A stretch of 43,263 nucleotides of DNA from an uncultured Collinsella sp. (GTDB lineage Bacteria > Actinomycetota > Coriobacteriia > Coriobacteriales > Coriobacteriaceae): positions 1 to 43,263 of the forward strand of contig CAMQJB010000017.1 of assembly GCA_947002045.1 (NCBI GenBank), read 5' to 3'. This document shows positions 15,321 through 23,766 of this stretch, piece after piece (positions within the stretch are counted from its first letter, which is position 1; every line of letters begins with the position of its first letter). The notes below the pieces were generated by a model. It saw only the letters and a list, made by a program, of their open reading frames with translations. It had not been told where the DNA came from and did no database searches. A program made the position numbers and the translations under genes.

Positions 15321-16218
15321 TCCTAAGAAGCGTGGCGGCTTGGGTCGTGGTCTCAATGCACTGGTCTCAGAAGCTGAATATGAGACTGGTGGATCTGCAG
15401 CGTCAGCATCAAATGCCGTTTCGGAAACTAAGCTTCCAATCGAAGACATCGTTCCGAACCCAACTCAGCCACGAATTCACTTCAACGAGACCGAGCTTCG
15501 AGAGTTGAGTGAGTCAATTCAGGAGCATGGCGTTCTTCAGCCGCTTCTTGTGCGCAAGCACGGTAATGGCTATGAGATTATCGCGGGTGAGCGCCGTTAT
15601 CAGGCTTCGAAACTTGCGGGTCTTGAGGAGCTCCCCGTCATCATTAAAGATGTTGATGATGAGCAGATGCTTGCACTCGCGCTGATTGAAAACCTTCAGC
15701 GCTCTGACCTTAACCCCGTCGAAGAGGCAAAGGGATATCGACAGCTCATTGATGCGAGCGGTATGACTCAAGAAGCCTTGTCAAAGGCTGTCAGCAAGTC
15801 TCGTTCCGCAATCACCAATTCGTTGCGCCTGCTTGATCTTCCAGAGGTAGTTCAGCAGATGATCTTCGAAGGCAAGCTGACTGCTGGTCATGCGCGTGCA
15901 ATTCTTGCGGTTCCGTATGAAGATGCGCGCATTAATCTTGCTGAGAAGGTTGTTGCAGAGGGATTGTCTGTCCGTGCGACAGAAAATCTTGCCCCACTGT
16001 TTTCTGCCGGAGAGACGCCTAAAACACCTCGCCCTGCAACGCCTCAGTCTTTTAAGAAGGCTGCACGCGTTCTGCGTCAGGTGTTTAACACGAACGTTCG
16101 CGTCAAGAGCTCGCGCGGCAAGAATAAAATCGAGATCGAGTTTAAGGATGAGGAAGAGCTGTCTCGCATTCTTGGCGAGATGATTCAATTTGACCAGGGA
16201 GATCAGGATGAAGGATAA
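15313..16218 (+). CDS. parB: Chromosome-partitioning protein ParB (Spo0J)
   Basis: parS-binding CTPase clamp of 301 residues. The N-terminal LGRGLNAL segment (about 10-17) is the usual ParA-activating tip. The CTP-binding region includes PTQPR and the GERRYQAS motif (about 94-101). The helix-turn-helix for parS lies at about 150-190 (MTQEALSKAVSKSRSAITNSLRLL). The C-terminal ~60 residues form the dimerisation domain. The start is GTG inside the end of parA; the stop overlaps the next small gene. Confidence 0.97.
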   Translation: MPSPKKRGGLGRGLNALVSEAEYETGGSAASASNAVSETKLPIEDIVPNPTQPRIHFNETELRELSESIQEHGVLQPLLVRKHGNGYEIIAGERRYQASKLAGLEELPVIIKDVDDEQMLALALIENLQRSDLNPVEEAKGYRQLIDASGMTQEALSKAVSKSRSAITNSLRLLDLPEVVQQMIFEGKLTAGHARAILAVPYEDARINLAEKVVAEGLSVRATENLAPLFSAGETPKTPRPATPQSFKKAARVLRQVFNTNVRVKSSRGKNKIEIEFKDEEELSRILGEMIQFDQGDQDEG

Positions 16219-16462
16219 AGTTCTGACTGCTCTTGCTTTGGCTGCAACTGTAACGGTTGGTGCGTTTGCGGGATTTAAGATCGCAACAGACGATGAATTG
16301 CGTGGTCGTCTGCTTCGCGGAGCGCAAGATATCGTCGATACGTCCAAAAATAAAATGGATGTTATGACTGAGGATGTCGCTATGCGTACAGCTCAGGTAA
16401 CTAAGAATCCCAAGATTAATCAAGATTGGGTTAACCATCAATGGGAAAATGTAGGCTTTTAG
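16208..16462 (+). CDS. Small YtxH-like membrane-anchored protein
   Basis: An 84-residue protein with one N-terminal membrane segment (VLTALALAATVTVGAFAGFKIA) followed by a charged, helical, probably amphipathic tail. This layout is typical of YtxH-like proteins, though no diagnostic motif is present. The ATG at 16208 has AGGGAG upstream and lies 11 bases inside the parB end, so the two are translationally coupled. A TTG six codons earlier is less likely. Function unknown; its place in the parAB operon suggests co-expression with segregation genes. Confidence 0.75.
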   Translation: MKDKVLTALALAATVTVGAFAGFKIATDDELRGRLLRGAQDIVDTSKNKMDVMTEDVAMRTAQVTKNPKINQDWVNHQWENVGF

Positions 16463-16471
16463 GTACCTAAC
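16458..16471. repeat. Palindromic repeat, copy 2
   Basis: Identical 14 bases to 12957-12970 (TTTAGGTACCTAAC), here overlapping the stop codon of the small membrane protein gene. The two copies bracket the jag-rsmG-parS-parAB segment. Confidence 0.7.
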
Positions 16472-16487
16472 AATTACTAGCCTTTTT

Positions 16488-16530
16488 TAAGGGGTCCTTG
16501 TCTGAACGCCAGAACAAGGACCCCTTATTT
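16488..16530 (+). terminator. Terminator of the rsmG-parAB operon
   Basis: A 14-bp stem (TAAGGGGTCCTTGT paired with ACAAGGACCCCTTA) with a 12-base loop, followed by TTTCTTTC. It ends plus-strand transcription after the small membrane protein. Confidence 0.88.
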
Positions 16531-16583
16531 CTTTCGAAAAAGTTGTTGAACAATCGCTCGATGCGAATTAGCGATAGATATGA

Positions 16584-16619
16584 AACAGCCCCGGTTGCAA
16601 TTAAGCAACCGGGGCTGTT
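16584..16619 (-). terminator. Hairpin downstream of rlmN
   Basis: A 15-bp perfect GC-rich stem (AACAGCCCCGGTTGC and its complement) with a 6-base loop, just beyond the rlmN stop codon. There is no T run on either strand, so it may be a weak terminator or a 3'-end stabiliser. The assignment to rlmN rests on position. Confidence 0.55.
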
Positions 16620-16622
16620 CGA

Positions 16623-16638
16623 TGTTTCACATGAAACG
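16623..16638. promoter_or_regulatory. Degenerate parS-like site
   Basis: TGTTTCACATGAAACG, 14 of 16 matches to parS, about 2.2 kb from the perfect cluster and between two convergent genes. It may be a weak or decaying ParB site. Confidence 0.45.
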
Positions 16639-16654
16639 TTTAGGTTGGTCTCCC

Positions 16655-17707
16655 CTACGCGTTCTTCTGAACCTTGAAGCGCTGCTTGAGTTGGCCGCAA
16701 GCAGCGTCGATATCGTTGCCGCGAGAGTTACGGATCGTGGTCTCAATGCCACGGGACTCAAGACGACGCTGAAGGTCTTCAACCTTATGAATCGGTGACG
16801 GTTTGAGAGGACTGCCCTCGATATCGTTGAGCTGGATTAGGTTGACGTGGCACAGCGTGCCCTCGCAGAAGTCGCAGAGCGCCTGCATCTCGGGGTTGGT
16901 GTCATTGACGCCCTCGATCATGGCGTATTCGTATGTCGGACGGCGGCCGGTCTTTTCGGTGTAGAGCTGAAGGGCCTCGTGAAGGCGCAAAAGCGTGTAC
17001 TTCTTAACGCCCGGCATGAGCTTATTGCGCGTGGACTGAATGGCAGAGTGCAGCGAGACGGCGAGCGTGAACTGCTCGGGAATGTCGGCAAACTTGCGAA
17101 TACCAGGAATGACGCCGCTGGTGGAGACAGTGAGATGACGTGCTCCAATACCGATTCCATCGGGGTCATTAAGAATACGCAGTGCCTTGAGGACCTCGTC
17201 GTAGTTGGCGAAAGGCTCACCCTGGCCCATGAACACGACGCTCGTCGCGCGCTCACCAAAGTCGTTGGAAACATGCAGTACCTGGTCAACGATCTCTTGA
17301 GCGGTCAGTGAGCGCTTGAGGCCGTTCAGACCGGTAGCGCAAAAAGCGCAGCCCATACCACAGCCGGCTTGGGTAGATACGCAGACAGACAGCTTGTTGC
17401 GACGAGGCATGCCGACGGTCTCGACGGAGATACCGTCGTGGTACTCGAGTAGGTATTTACGAGAGCCATCCTTAGACACCTGCTTGGCGAGCTCGGTCGG
17501 CGTGTCGAAGGCAAATGCCTCCTTCAGCTGCTCGCGGAAGGCCTTGGGAAGGTTGGTCATGTCATCAAACGAACAAACGTTCTTCTCAAAAACCCATTCG
17601 ATGAGCTGCTTTGCGCGAAAAGCGGGTTGGCCGAGTTCGGCGACAAGTTCGCGAATATCGTTTTGGCTCAAGTCGCGAATGTCTTGAGATTTAGTCCTGG
17701 GATTCAT
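16655..17707 (-). CDS. rlmN: Dual-specificity RNA methyltransferase RlmN
   Basis: Radical-SAM enzyme that methylates C2 of A2503 in 23S rRNA and A37 in some tRNAs. It has 350 residues, a typical length. The [4Fe-4S]-binding CxxxCxxC is seen as CGMGCAFC (about 118-125), and the methyl-carrying C-terminal cysteine lies in GNDIDAACGQL (about residue 340). Other conserved segments are MGQGEPFANYD, HLTVSTSGVIPGI and LAVSLHS. It is monocistronic, divergent from ddl and convergent with the parAB operon. Confidence 0.97.
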   Translation of the reverse strand: MNPRTKSQDIRDLSQNDIRELVAELGQPAFRAKQLIEWVFEKNVCSFDDMTNLPKAFREQLKEAFAFDTPTELAKQVSKDGSRKYLLEYHDGISVETVGMPRRNKLSVCVSTQAGCGMGCAFCATGLNGLKRSLTAQEIVDQVLHVSNDFGERATSVVFMGQGEPFANYDEVLKALRILNDPDGIGIGARHLTVSTSGVIPGIRKFADIPEQFTLAVSLHSAIQSTRNKLMPGVKKYTLLRLHEALQLYTEKTGRRPTYEYAMIEGVNDTNPEMQALCDFCEGTLCHVNLIQLNDIEGSPLKPSPIHKVEDLQRRLESRGIETTIRNSRGNDIDAACGQLKQRFKVQKNA

Positions 17708-17722
17708 GGAAGCCTTTCGATT

Positions 17723-17752
17723 TTGGGGAAACGTAGAGGGTATCGCTACAAT
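17723..17752 (+). promoter_or_regulatory. Probable ddl promoter
   Basis: A -10 TACAAT (17747-17752) with a weaker -35 TTGGGG (17723-17728), 18 bases apart, lies in the rlmN-ddl divergent region about 40 bases upstream of the ddl start. Confidence 0.6.
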
Positions 17753-17792
17753 ATGGTATCAGCTGCAGGAATTATAGAGGAGGAGTCTGCCC

Positions 17793-18758
17793 ATGCCGGG
17801 TAAAAGCCTAGAGAACATGCACGTAGCGGTCTTGGCGGGCGGCCATTCCGCCGAACGCGAGATTTCGCTCAATTCTGGAAAGAATGTCGTGGTGGCACTG
17901 AAGGAGGCCGGCTACACCTCGGTGGAGCTGCTCGACACCGCCGCCGATGACTTTATGGTGACTATGGCGACCGGTGGCTTCGACGTGGCGTTTATCGCCA
18001 TGCACGGCGCCGGCGGCGAGGATGGCGCCATGCAGGGGGCCATGGAGACGCTGGGTATCCCCTACACGGCGTCAGGCGTGCTCGCCAGCGCATGTGGCGC
18101 CGATAAAGAGGTTTCAAAGCTTCTGTATGCCAAGGCGGGCATCCCCGTTGCCCCCGGCCTGGCGCTTGAGGCGGGCGACGAGGTCGATATTGATCATATC
18201 GTCGAGATTTGTGGCGAGCGTTGCTTTGTAAAGCCCGCAATCAACGGCTCCAGCTACGGCATTTCGCTCGTCCACGAGCCCTCAGAGCTGCCGGCGGCAA
18301 TCGCCAAGGCTTTTGAGTACGGCGATAAAGTGCTGGTCGAAAAGTGCATCGAGGGAACCGAGATCACTGTGGGCGTGTACGGCGAGGACGACGTGCGCGC
18401 GCTGCCGATTGTGGAGATTCGCAAGCCTGAGGACTGCGAGTTCTACGACCTGGATGTAAAGTACGTCGACCCCACAGACATCCACCGCATTCCGGCGCAG
18501 ATTTCGCCCGAAAACTATGCGCGTGCCCAGGAACTTGCCTGTGCGGCCCATAAGGCCCTCGGCTGTCTGGGCGTTTCGCGCAGCGATTTTATCGTGAGCG
18601 AGGACGGCCCTGTCATTCTCGAGACCAACACCATTCCCGGCATGACCGATACGTCGCTGTATCCCGATGAGATTCGCCATACCGACGACATGACGTTCCC
18701 GCAGGTGTGCGACAGCCTGATCCGTATGGGTCTCCGCCGGGCGGGCGTTGCATGCTAA
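17793..18758 (+). CDS. ddl: D-alanine--D-alanine ligase
   Basis: ATP-grasp enzyme that makes D-Ala-D-Ala for peptidoglycan, in the cytoplasm. It has 321 residues, a normal length. Motifs are GGHSAEREIS (about 16-25), FIAMHGAGGEDGAMQG for D-Ala binding, VKPAINGSSYGISLV in the ATP-grasp domain, EKCIEGTEITVGVYG, and the C-terminal metal-binding VILETNTIPGMTDTSL. The ATG start has a strong GGAGGAG site. The last seven bases overlap the start of the exonuclease-helicase gene. Confidence 0.96.
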   Translation: MPGKSLENMHVAVLAGGHSAEREISLNSGKNVVVALKEAGYTSVELLDTAADDFMVTMATGGFDVAFIAMHGAGGEDGAMQGAMETLGIPYTASGVLASACGADKEVSKLLYAKAGIPVAPGLALEAGDEVDIDHIVEICGERCFVKPAINGSSYGISLVHEPSELPAAIAKAFEYGDKVLVEKCIEGTEITVGVYGEDDVRALPIVEIRKPEDCEFYDLDVKYVDPTDIHRIPAQISPENYARAQELACAAHKALGCLGVSRSDFIVSEDGPVILETNTIPGMTDTSLYPDEIRHTDDMTFPQVCDSLIRMGLRRAGVAC

Positions 18759-21646
18759 TCGAGGACGCCGTATCTCCTGGAACGCCGCAGTTCGTCATCG
18801 ATTCTTACGCCACGCTCGCCGAGCGCGCTAAGACGCAATCGTTTGGCCTCATCGAGGAGGACGTAATCGTCCTCGATACCGAGACCACGGGTCTTTCGGT
18901 GCAGGACAATGAGTTAATTGAGATTTCCGCGGCCCGCCTTTCGGGCCGCGAGGTCATTGACCGCTTTGATACGTTCGTGCATCCCAAGCAGCTGATTCCT
19001 GCAGAGATTACCGAGCTCACGAGCATTACGAACGCCGATGTGGCAGATGCTCCGTCGGCCGTCGAGGCCGTCGCGGCACTCGCCGACTTTGTGGGCGGCT
19101 GTCCTGTTATCGCGCATAACGCCACGTTTGACCGGTCGTTTATCGAGTCGGTCAAGGGCGGTGTCAACGTCAGCGACATCTGGATCGATTCGCTGGCACT
19201 GTCGCGCATCGCACTTCCGCGCCTGGCCTCGCACAAGCTGTCTTTTATGGCCGACTTGTTTGGGTGCGATTCAGTATCGCACCGTGCGAACGCCGACGTT
19301 GATGCCCTGTGCGGTGTGTGGCGCGTGCTGTTGGTCGCACTTACCGACCTGCCTTCGGGCCTTATGGCGCGCTTGGCGGACATGCGCGCGGACGTGCCTT
19401 GGCCATATCGCCCCATTTTTTCTTTTTTGGCTGGACAGAACCCGGGTTCGATATTTTCGCTCAGCGCCGCTCGTGCCGATGTGCTCAAGGCCGATCGCGC
19501 AGACGATCGCGTTGATGCGGACGAGCTGCCGGTCCTTAAGATGCCGAGTCGTGAAGAGATCGAGGCAGATTACGCCCCCGGCGGCCTGGTCAATCGCATG
19601 TACCCCACCTATGAGCCGCGCGACGAGCAGATCGCGATGGCGGTTGAGGTTCGCGATGCGCTGGTCACGGGCACCCATCGCGTGATCGAGGCGGGCACGG
19701 GCGTCGGTAAGTCGATGGCCTATCTCGTGCCCTTCGCCGAGGCCGCCCGCCGAAACAACATTACCGTCGGCATTGCGACCAAATCGAATAATCTTGCCGA
19801 CCAGCTTATGTACCATGAGCTACCAAAGCTCGCCGAGCAGCTGGACGGGGGCCTGTCGTTTTGTGCACTCAAGGGCTATGACCACTATCCGTGTCTGCGC
19901 AAGCTCGAGCGCATGAGCCGTGGTCAGGTTGAGATCACCACCAAGCGCGATCCTGCTGACACGCTCACGGCGGTTGCGGTGATCATGGCGTATGTGTGCC
20001 AATCTGCCGATGGTGACCTCGATTCACTCGGCATTCGCTGGCGCAGCGTCAACCGTCCCGACTTTACGACGGCTTCGCGCGAGTGTGCTCGTCGTCTGTG
20101 TCCGTTCTTCCCTGACAAATGCCTGGTCCACGGGGCGCGCCGTCGTGCGGCACATGCCGACGTGGTGGTCACCAACCATTCTCTGTTGTTCCGCAACGTG
20201 GCCGCCGAGGGGAGGATTTTGCCCCCGATTCGTCACTGGGTGGTCGACGAGGCCCATTCCATCGAGCGCGAGGCCCGTCGCCAATGGGCGCGCGTGGTTT
20301 CGGCAGATGAGTCGCGCGTGCTGTTTGAGCGCTTGGGTGGGTCGAGTGCCGGCGCGCTGAGTCAGGTTTCCCGTGATTTGGCCACTTCCGAGGGCTCCAC
20401 GCTCTACCTGGGACTCACCGCCAAAGCGACGTCGACGGTTGCCCGCGCGAGCATGGCGATTGCCGATGTGTTCGATGGTGTGCGCGAGCTCGGCCGTCGC
20501 GCCCATGGGAGCTACGATAACGCGAATCTGTGGATTGGCCCCGAGCTGCGCGAGTCGGATGACTGGCACGATTTTTTGCAGTCGGCCCATACCGCAATTG
20601 ATGCACTGGACCAGGCGGATAAAAGCGTAGACGCGCTGGTGCAGGCCGTCGCTGCCGATAAGCCCGAGGTCGTCGTCGACCTGGGCGACATTTCGCGCCG
20701 TCTGCACGAGTTGGTCGAGAATCTCAAGCTCATCATTGAAGGCACGGATGAGCACTACGTGTACTCGCTGCAGGTGAACCGTCGGCTGCGTGCGGGCGGG
20801 GAGTCTATGACCGCCGAGCGCATCGATATCGGCGAGGCCCTGGCGAACGAGTGGTTGCCCGAGGTGCACACGGCCATCTTCGCTTCGGCGACCATGACGG
20901 TGTCCAAGAGCTTTGAGCATTTCAACCATGCCGTCGGCCTTGATCGCATCGGTGCGTCGACATCCTCATCGCTGCACCTGGATTCGAGCTATGACTTTGA
21001 CTCGAATATGGCCGTGGTCGTGGCGGGGGACATTCCCGATCCGCGCGATCGTGAGCGCTATCTGTCGGCGCTCGAGTGCGTGCTGGTCGATGCCCATCTC
21101 GCCATGGGTGGATCGGTGCTCACGCTCTTCACTAACAGGCGCGATATGGAGGATCTGTATGCCCGTGTCGAGCCCAAATTGGCGCGAGCGGGTCTGGAAC
21201 TCAATTGCCAACAGCGTAACTCGTCCCCACGTCGTCTGCGCGATCGGTTTATCAACGAGCCGACTTCATCGCTCTTTGCGCTCAAGGCCTTTTGGGAGGG
21301 CTTTGACGCCAGCGGCGAGACACTGCGTTGCGTCATTATCCCCAAGCTGCCGTTCTCGAGCCCCACGGATCCTCTTTCGTGTGAGCGCAACCTGCGCGAG
21401 GACCGCGCTTGGGCGCGCTACTCGCTGCCCGAGGCGGTGCTCGAAGTCAAGCAGGCCGCCGGCCGTCTCATCCGCTCGTCGACTGATTGCGGCGTGCTCA
21501 TCTTGGCAGATCCGCGCTTGGTGACAAAGGGCTACGGCAAGAAGTTCTTGACGTCGCTGCCCACGACTTCCTACCAGCGTATCGAGTCGGCGCAGATCGG
21601 TCATTATTTGCAGCTGTGGCGTGCACGCCACGAGCGACGCCGTTAA
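18752..21646 (+). CDS. dinG: DEDDh exonuclease fused to DinG-family Fe-S helicase
   Basis: A 964-residue fusion. Residues ~37-200 are a DnaQ-like 3'-5' exonuclease with LDTETTG (41-47), HNATFD and HRANADVDA as Exo I, II and III motifs. Residues ~285-960 are a superfamily-2 XPD/DinG helicase with Walker A AGTGVGKS near 313-320, DEAH at about 499-502 and C-terminal motif QAAGRLIRS. Cysteines 381, 445, 450 and 457 have nearly the spacing of the four [4Fe-4S] ligands of E. coli DinG. Bacillus DinG has the exonuclease but lacks the cluster, so this protein combines both features. The ATG at 18752 overlaps the end of ddl and is preferred to an upstream in-frame codon inside ddl. A probable role is unwinding and degrading damaged or R-loop DNA. 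The stop codon overlaps that of pafC on the other strand. Confidence 0.9.
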   Translation: MLIEDAVSPGTPQFVIDSYATLAERAKTQSFGLIEEDVIVLDTETTGLSVQDNELIEISAARLSGREVIDRFDTFVHPKQLIPAEITELTSITNADVADAPSAVEAVAALADFVGGCPVIAHNATFDRSFIESVKGGVNVSDIWIDSLALSRIALPRLASHKLSFMADLFGCDSVSHRANADVDALCGVWRVLLVALTDLPSGLMARLADMRADVPWPYRPIFSFLAGQNPGSIFSLSAARADVLKADRADDRVDADELPVLKMPSREEIEADYAPGGLVNRMYPTYEPRDEQIAMAVEVRDALVTGTHRVIEAGTGVGKSMAYLVPFAEAARRNNITVGIATKSNNLADQLMYHELPKLAEQLDGGLSFCALKGYDHYPCLRKLERMSRGQVEITTKRDPADTLTAVAVIMAYVCQSADGDLDSLGIRWRSVNRPDFTTASRECARRLCPFFPDKCLVHGARRRAAHADVVVTNHSLLFRNVAAEGRILPPIRHWVVDEAHSIEREARRQWARVVSADESRVLFERLGGSSAGALSQVSRDLATSEGSTLYLGLTAKATSTVARASMAIADVFDGVRELGRRAHGSYDNANLWIGPELRESDDWHDFLQSAHTAIDALDQADKSVDALVQAVAADKPEVVVDLGDISRRLHELVENLKLIIEGTDEHYVYSLQVNRRLRAGGESMTAERIDIGEALANEWLPEVHTAIFASATMTVSKSFEHFNHAVGLDRIGASTSSSLHLDSSYDFDSNMAVVVAGDIPDPRDRERYLSALECVLVDAHLAMGGSVLTLFTNRRDMEDLYARVEPKLARAGLELNCQQRNSSPRRLRDRFINEPTSSLFALKAFWEGFDASGETLRCVIIPKLPFSSPTDPLSCERNLREDRAWARYSLPEAVLEVKQAAGRLIRSSTDCGVLILADPRLVTKGYGKKFLTSLPTTSYQRIESAQIGHYLQLWRARHERRR

Positions 21647-22560
21647 AGCGGGCAGGTCAGGCTCTTCGCCATATCGCATAGACGCTTTGCCGAGGCGGGG
21701 TCATCCAGTATGCGGATGGCTCCGCCCGCTGCGATTACCTGGCAGAACAGCCAGTGCTCTGACCCATAACGCACGGTCACCGTCGCCATGTCTGCCCCGT
21801 TTGGCTCAATCGACATGATGCCGGCCCAGTCTAGGCACTCTGCCATGTCGAGCGGCATGAGGAGTTTTGCGCTCTGCTCCGCTTGGGAAAGGGATTCGTG
21901 GAGGGACAAGGACGCGGATGTGTGGCGCTCCACAGAATCGTCGGTAAGGGCAAGGCCTTCGATTTTGTCCATGCGGTAGGAGCGCTGCGCATCAACTTCG
22001 ACATCCCAGGCAATCAGATATGTTTGGTCGCCATGCGTCGCGATGCGCAGGGGGTCGATGAGACGCTCACGCGGCCGTGTGTCGTCCATCGAACGGTAGA
22101 TGATGCGGCATCGAACGCCGTCTTGAATCGCGCAGTTCAGCTGTTGCCAGTGCGATCCTCGGGCAACGGTATCGACGACGCGCTGGTTGTAGCCGAGTTT
22201 CTCGGGTAGGAGGGCGTGTCGGATACGCTCTGCTGCCCGAGAGTCGATTCCCATCGATTCGAGTTCGTGGTTGAGCACGGCACCTTCGGCGGCACTTAGG
22301 CGCAAGGGCAGCACACGCCCCGCATCGCCTGTCAGGATGATGCACTCGCCGTGGCGTTCGCAGATGATGCGTGCGCCCGACTCACGGTCAGCGAGGGTCG
22401 AGACGATATCGATAATTTCGTCGAGCGCCGCACCCGTGATATCAAAACGGCTGCAGATATCCCCTCGTGTCATACCGGTCTCACCGGCAGCGTAGAGGGC
22501 CTCCATGATGTCAATCGCACGCGAGAGCCTTTGCTCGCTGGTGAGTTTACGCACGGGCAT
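21643..22560 (-). CDS. pafC: WYL-domain regulator, PafC-like
   Basis: A 305-residue transcription regulator with an N-terminal winged helix (RLSRAIDIMEALYAAGETGMTRGDICSRF) and a WYL domain around residues 150-220 (DQTYLIAWDVEVDAQRSYRMDKIEGL). In mycobacteria the PafB-PafC heterodimer activates the LexA/RecA-independent DNA-damage response. The ATG at 22560 is chosen because it overlaps the pafB end by 14 bases and fits the usual N terminus; a reading 20 codons longer lies fully inside pafB. No proteasome genes are near, so the pair is probably about DNA damage rather than protein degradation. It converges on dinG with a 4-base overlap. Confidence 0.8.
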   Translation of the reverse strand: MPVRKLTSEQRLSRAIDIMEALYAAGETGMTRGDICSRFDITGAALDEIIDIVSTLADRESGARIICERHGECIILTGDAGRVLPLRLSAAEGAVLNHELESMGIDSRAAERIRHALLPEKLGYNQRVVDTVARGSHWQQLNCAIQDGVRCRIIYRSMDDTRPRERLIDPLRIATHGDQTYLIAWDVEVDAQRSYRMDKIEGLALTDDSVERHTSASLSLHESLSQAEQSAKLLMPLDMAECLDWAGIMSIEPNGADMATVTVRYGSEHWLFCQVIAAGGAIRILDDPASAKRLCDMAKSLTCPL

Positions 22561-23569
22561 GCTCGTGCACCGTCCTTTCGATGAGGTGGTTCCACGCCAG
22601 TTTAAGTGCATCGGGGGCAACGGGTCTCATGCCGTCCATGGCGTGCTCCATACAAAACGAGGCAGCGGCATTAAAGTCGCGCACGCCGACGGTCCAGGTC
22701 CAACCCTCTTCGGTGTGCGTGAGCTCCCCGCGACCGCGCGTTAGGCCGCTGACCATGTCGGCCTGGGCTTGCGGGGCAAACGAAAAGGTCGCCATAACGG
22801 GCTTGCAATCGGCAAAATCAAACTCGAAGAACAGGCGATCGTTCAGGTTAAAGTCGGCGGGGATGGAGTAGGCCTTCGAGGGGCGCCATGCGCGAACGAT
22901 ACGGTCGCAGCGAAACGTCCTGATTTCATCGGTGGCGTTGTCGAGTCCGCAAAAATACGCCACACCCTCGTGCTCAAACATGCCGTATACGCAGACGGTG
23001 CGCTCTTTTTGCTCCCCGTGCCCGTTTTGATACAAAAAGCGCAGTGCGCAGCGTTCGGCGAAAGCGCTCCACACCGCATCGACGGCGGGTAAGCGACGGG
23101 CGGGAGGCTCTTCTGCGGTCGATGCGCCGTTGAGGTAGGCGATCTTGGAGCGTATGTCTGCAAGCGGCGTGGCAAACGCGGCCGAACCGGTCGCAAGGGT
23201 CTGGTCGATAGCGTCGAGCAAGATGTCCGCGTCGTCTGCGGTGATGAGGCCACCGGCCGCAAACGTGTGCTCGCGATCGATGGTCCACGCGCTTTCTTCG
23301 GTTTCTTGGGCGCCTGCTGCGCGAACTTCCTTGATCGTGATTCCGCGTTCGAGGAGTTTTTCGCGATCGCGACGAAACTTGCGCTTGTCCGAGTCGATAT
23401 TGCCCGACCCATAGCCAAGATCGGAATCCAGGACAATTTGCTCTGTGGTCAATGGCTCGGGAGAGCTGTTGAGGACAAAGAACAGATTGAGGATGCGCTG
23501 GGCGGTCTTGTCGAAACCGGGTTCCGGCGCCCCATTTTTATTCGTTACGGTTGTATCGCTTGCCGTCAT
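22547..23569 (-). CDS. pafB: WYL-domain regulator, PafB-like
   Basis: A 340-residue partner of the gene downstream. The N-terminal winged helix (TAQRILNLFFVLNSSPEPLTTEQIV) is followed by a WYL domain with the variant signature VAYFCGLDNATDEIRTFRCDRIVRA, then a WCX-type C-terminal domain. WYL domains bind nucleic-acid ligands in characterised members. The ATG at 23569 is preferred, since GAGGA lies seven bases upstream; the ATG 11 codons earlier has no ribosome-binding site. It is divergent from the large M28-like gene across a ~200-base region. Confidence 0.8.
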   Translation of the reverse strand: MTASDTTVTNKNGAPEPGFDKTAQRILNLFFVLNSSPEPLTTEQIVLDSDLGYGSGNIDSDKRKFRRDREKLLERGITIKEVRAAGAQETEESAWTIDREHTFAAGGLITADDADILLDAIDQTLATGSAAFATPLADIRSKIAYLNGASTAEEPPARRLPAVDAVWSAFAERCALRFLYQNGHGEQKERTVCVYGMFEHEGVAYFCGLDNATDEIRTFRCDRIVRAWRPSKAYSIPADFNLNDRLFFEFDFADCKPVMATFSFAPQAQADMVSGLTRGRGELTHTEEGWTWTVGVRDFNAAASFCMEHAMDGMRPVAPDALKLAWNHLIERTVHEHARA

Positions 23570-23766
23570 AGAATCCTCGCATGGGAAGGTGTTTGATGCC
23601 ATGATTTTAGTCCGATATGGAGATTAGGCTATATCCTTGTCCGCTTGGGGCGTTAAGATGCCCAGAATTCGGCCGTTTGCGCCCGCTCGGGGTATACTTT
23701 CGACTATATACGGTTCTAATGTGCATACATTGGGCCTATTTGTCGGATTATGGATGTGGAGCGCAT

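Noticed and set aside
14501..16470. Plasmid-derived parAB
   Set aside because: Gene order rsmG-parA-parB beside yidC and rpmH is the normal chromosomal arrangement, and the parS consensus is the chromosomal type.
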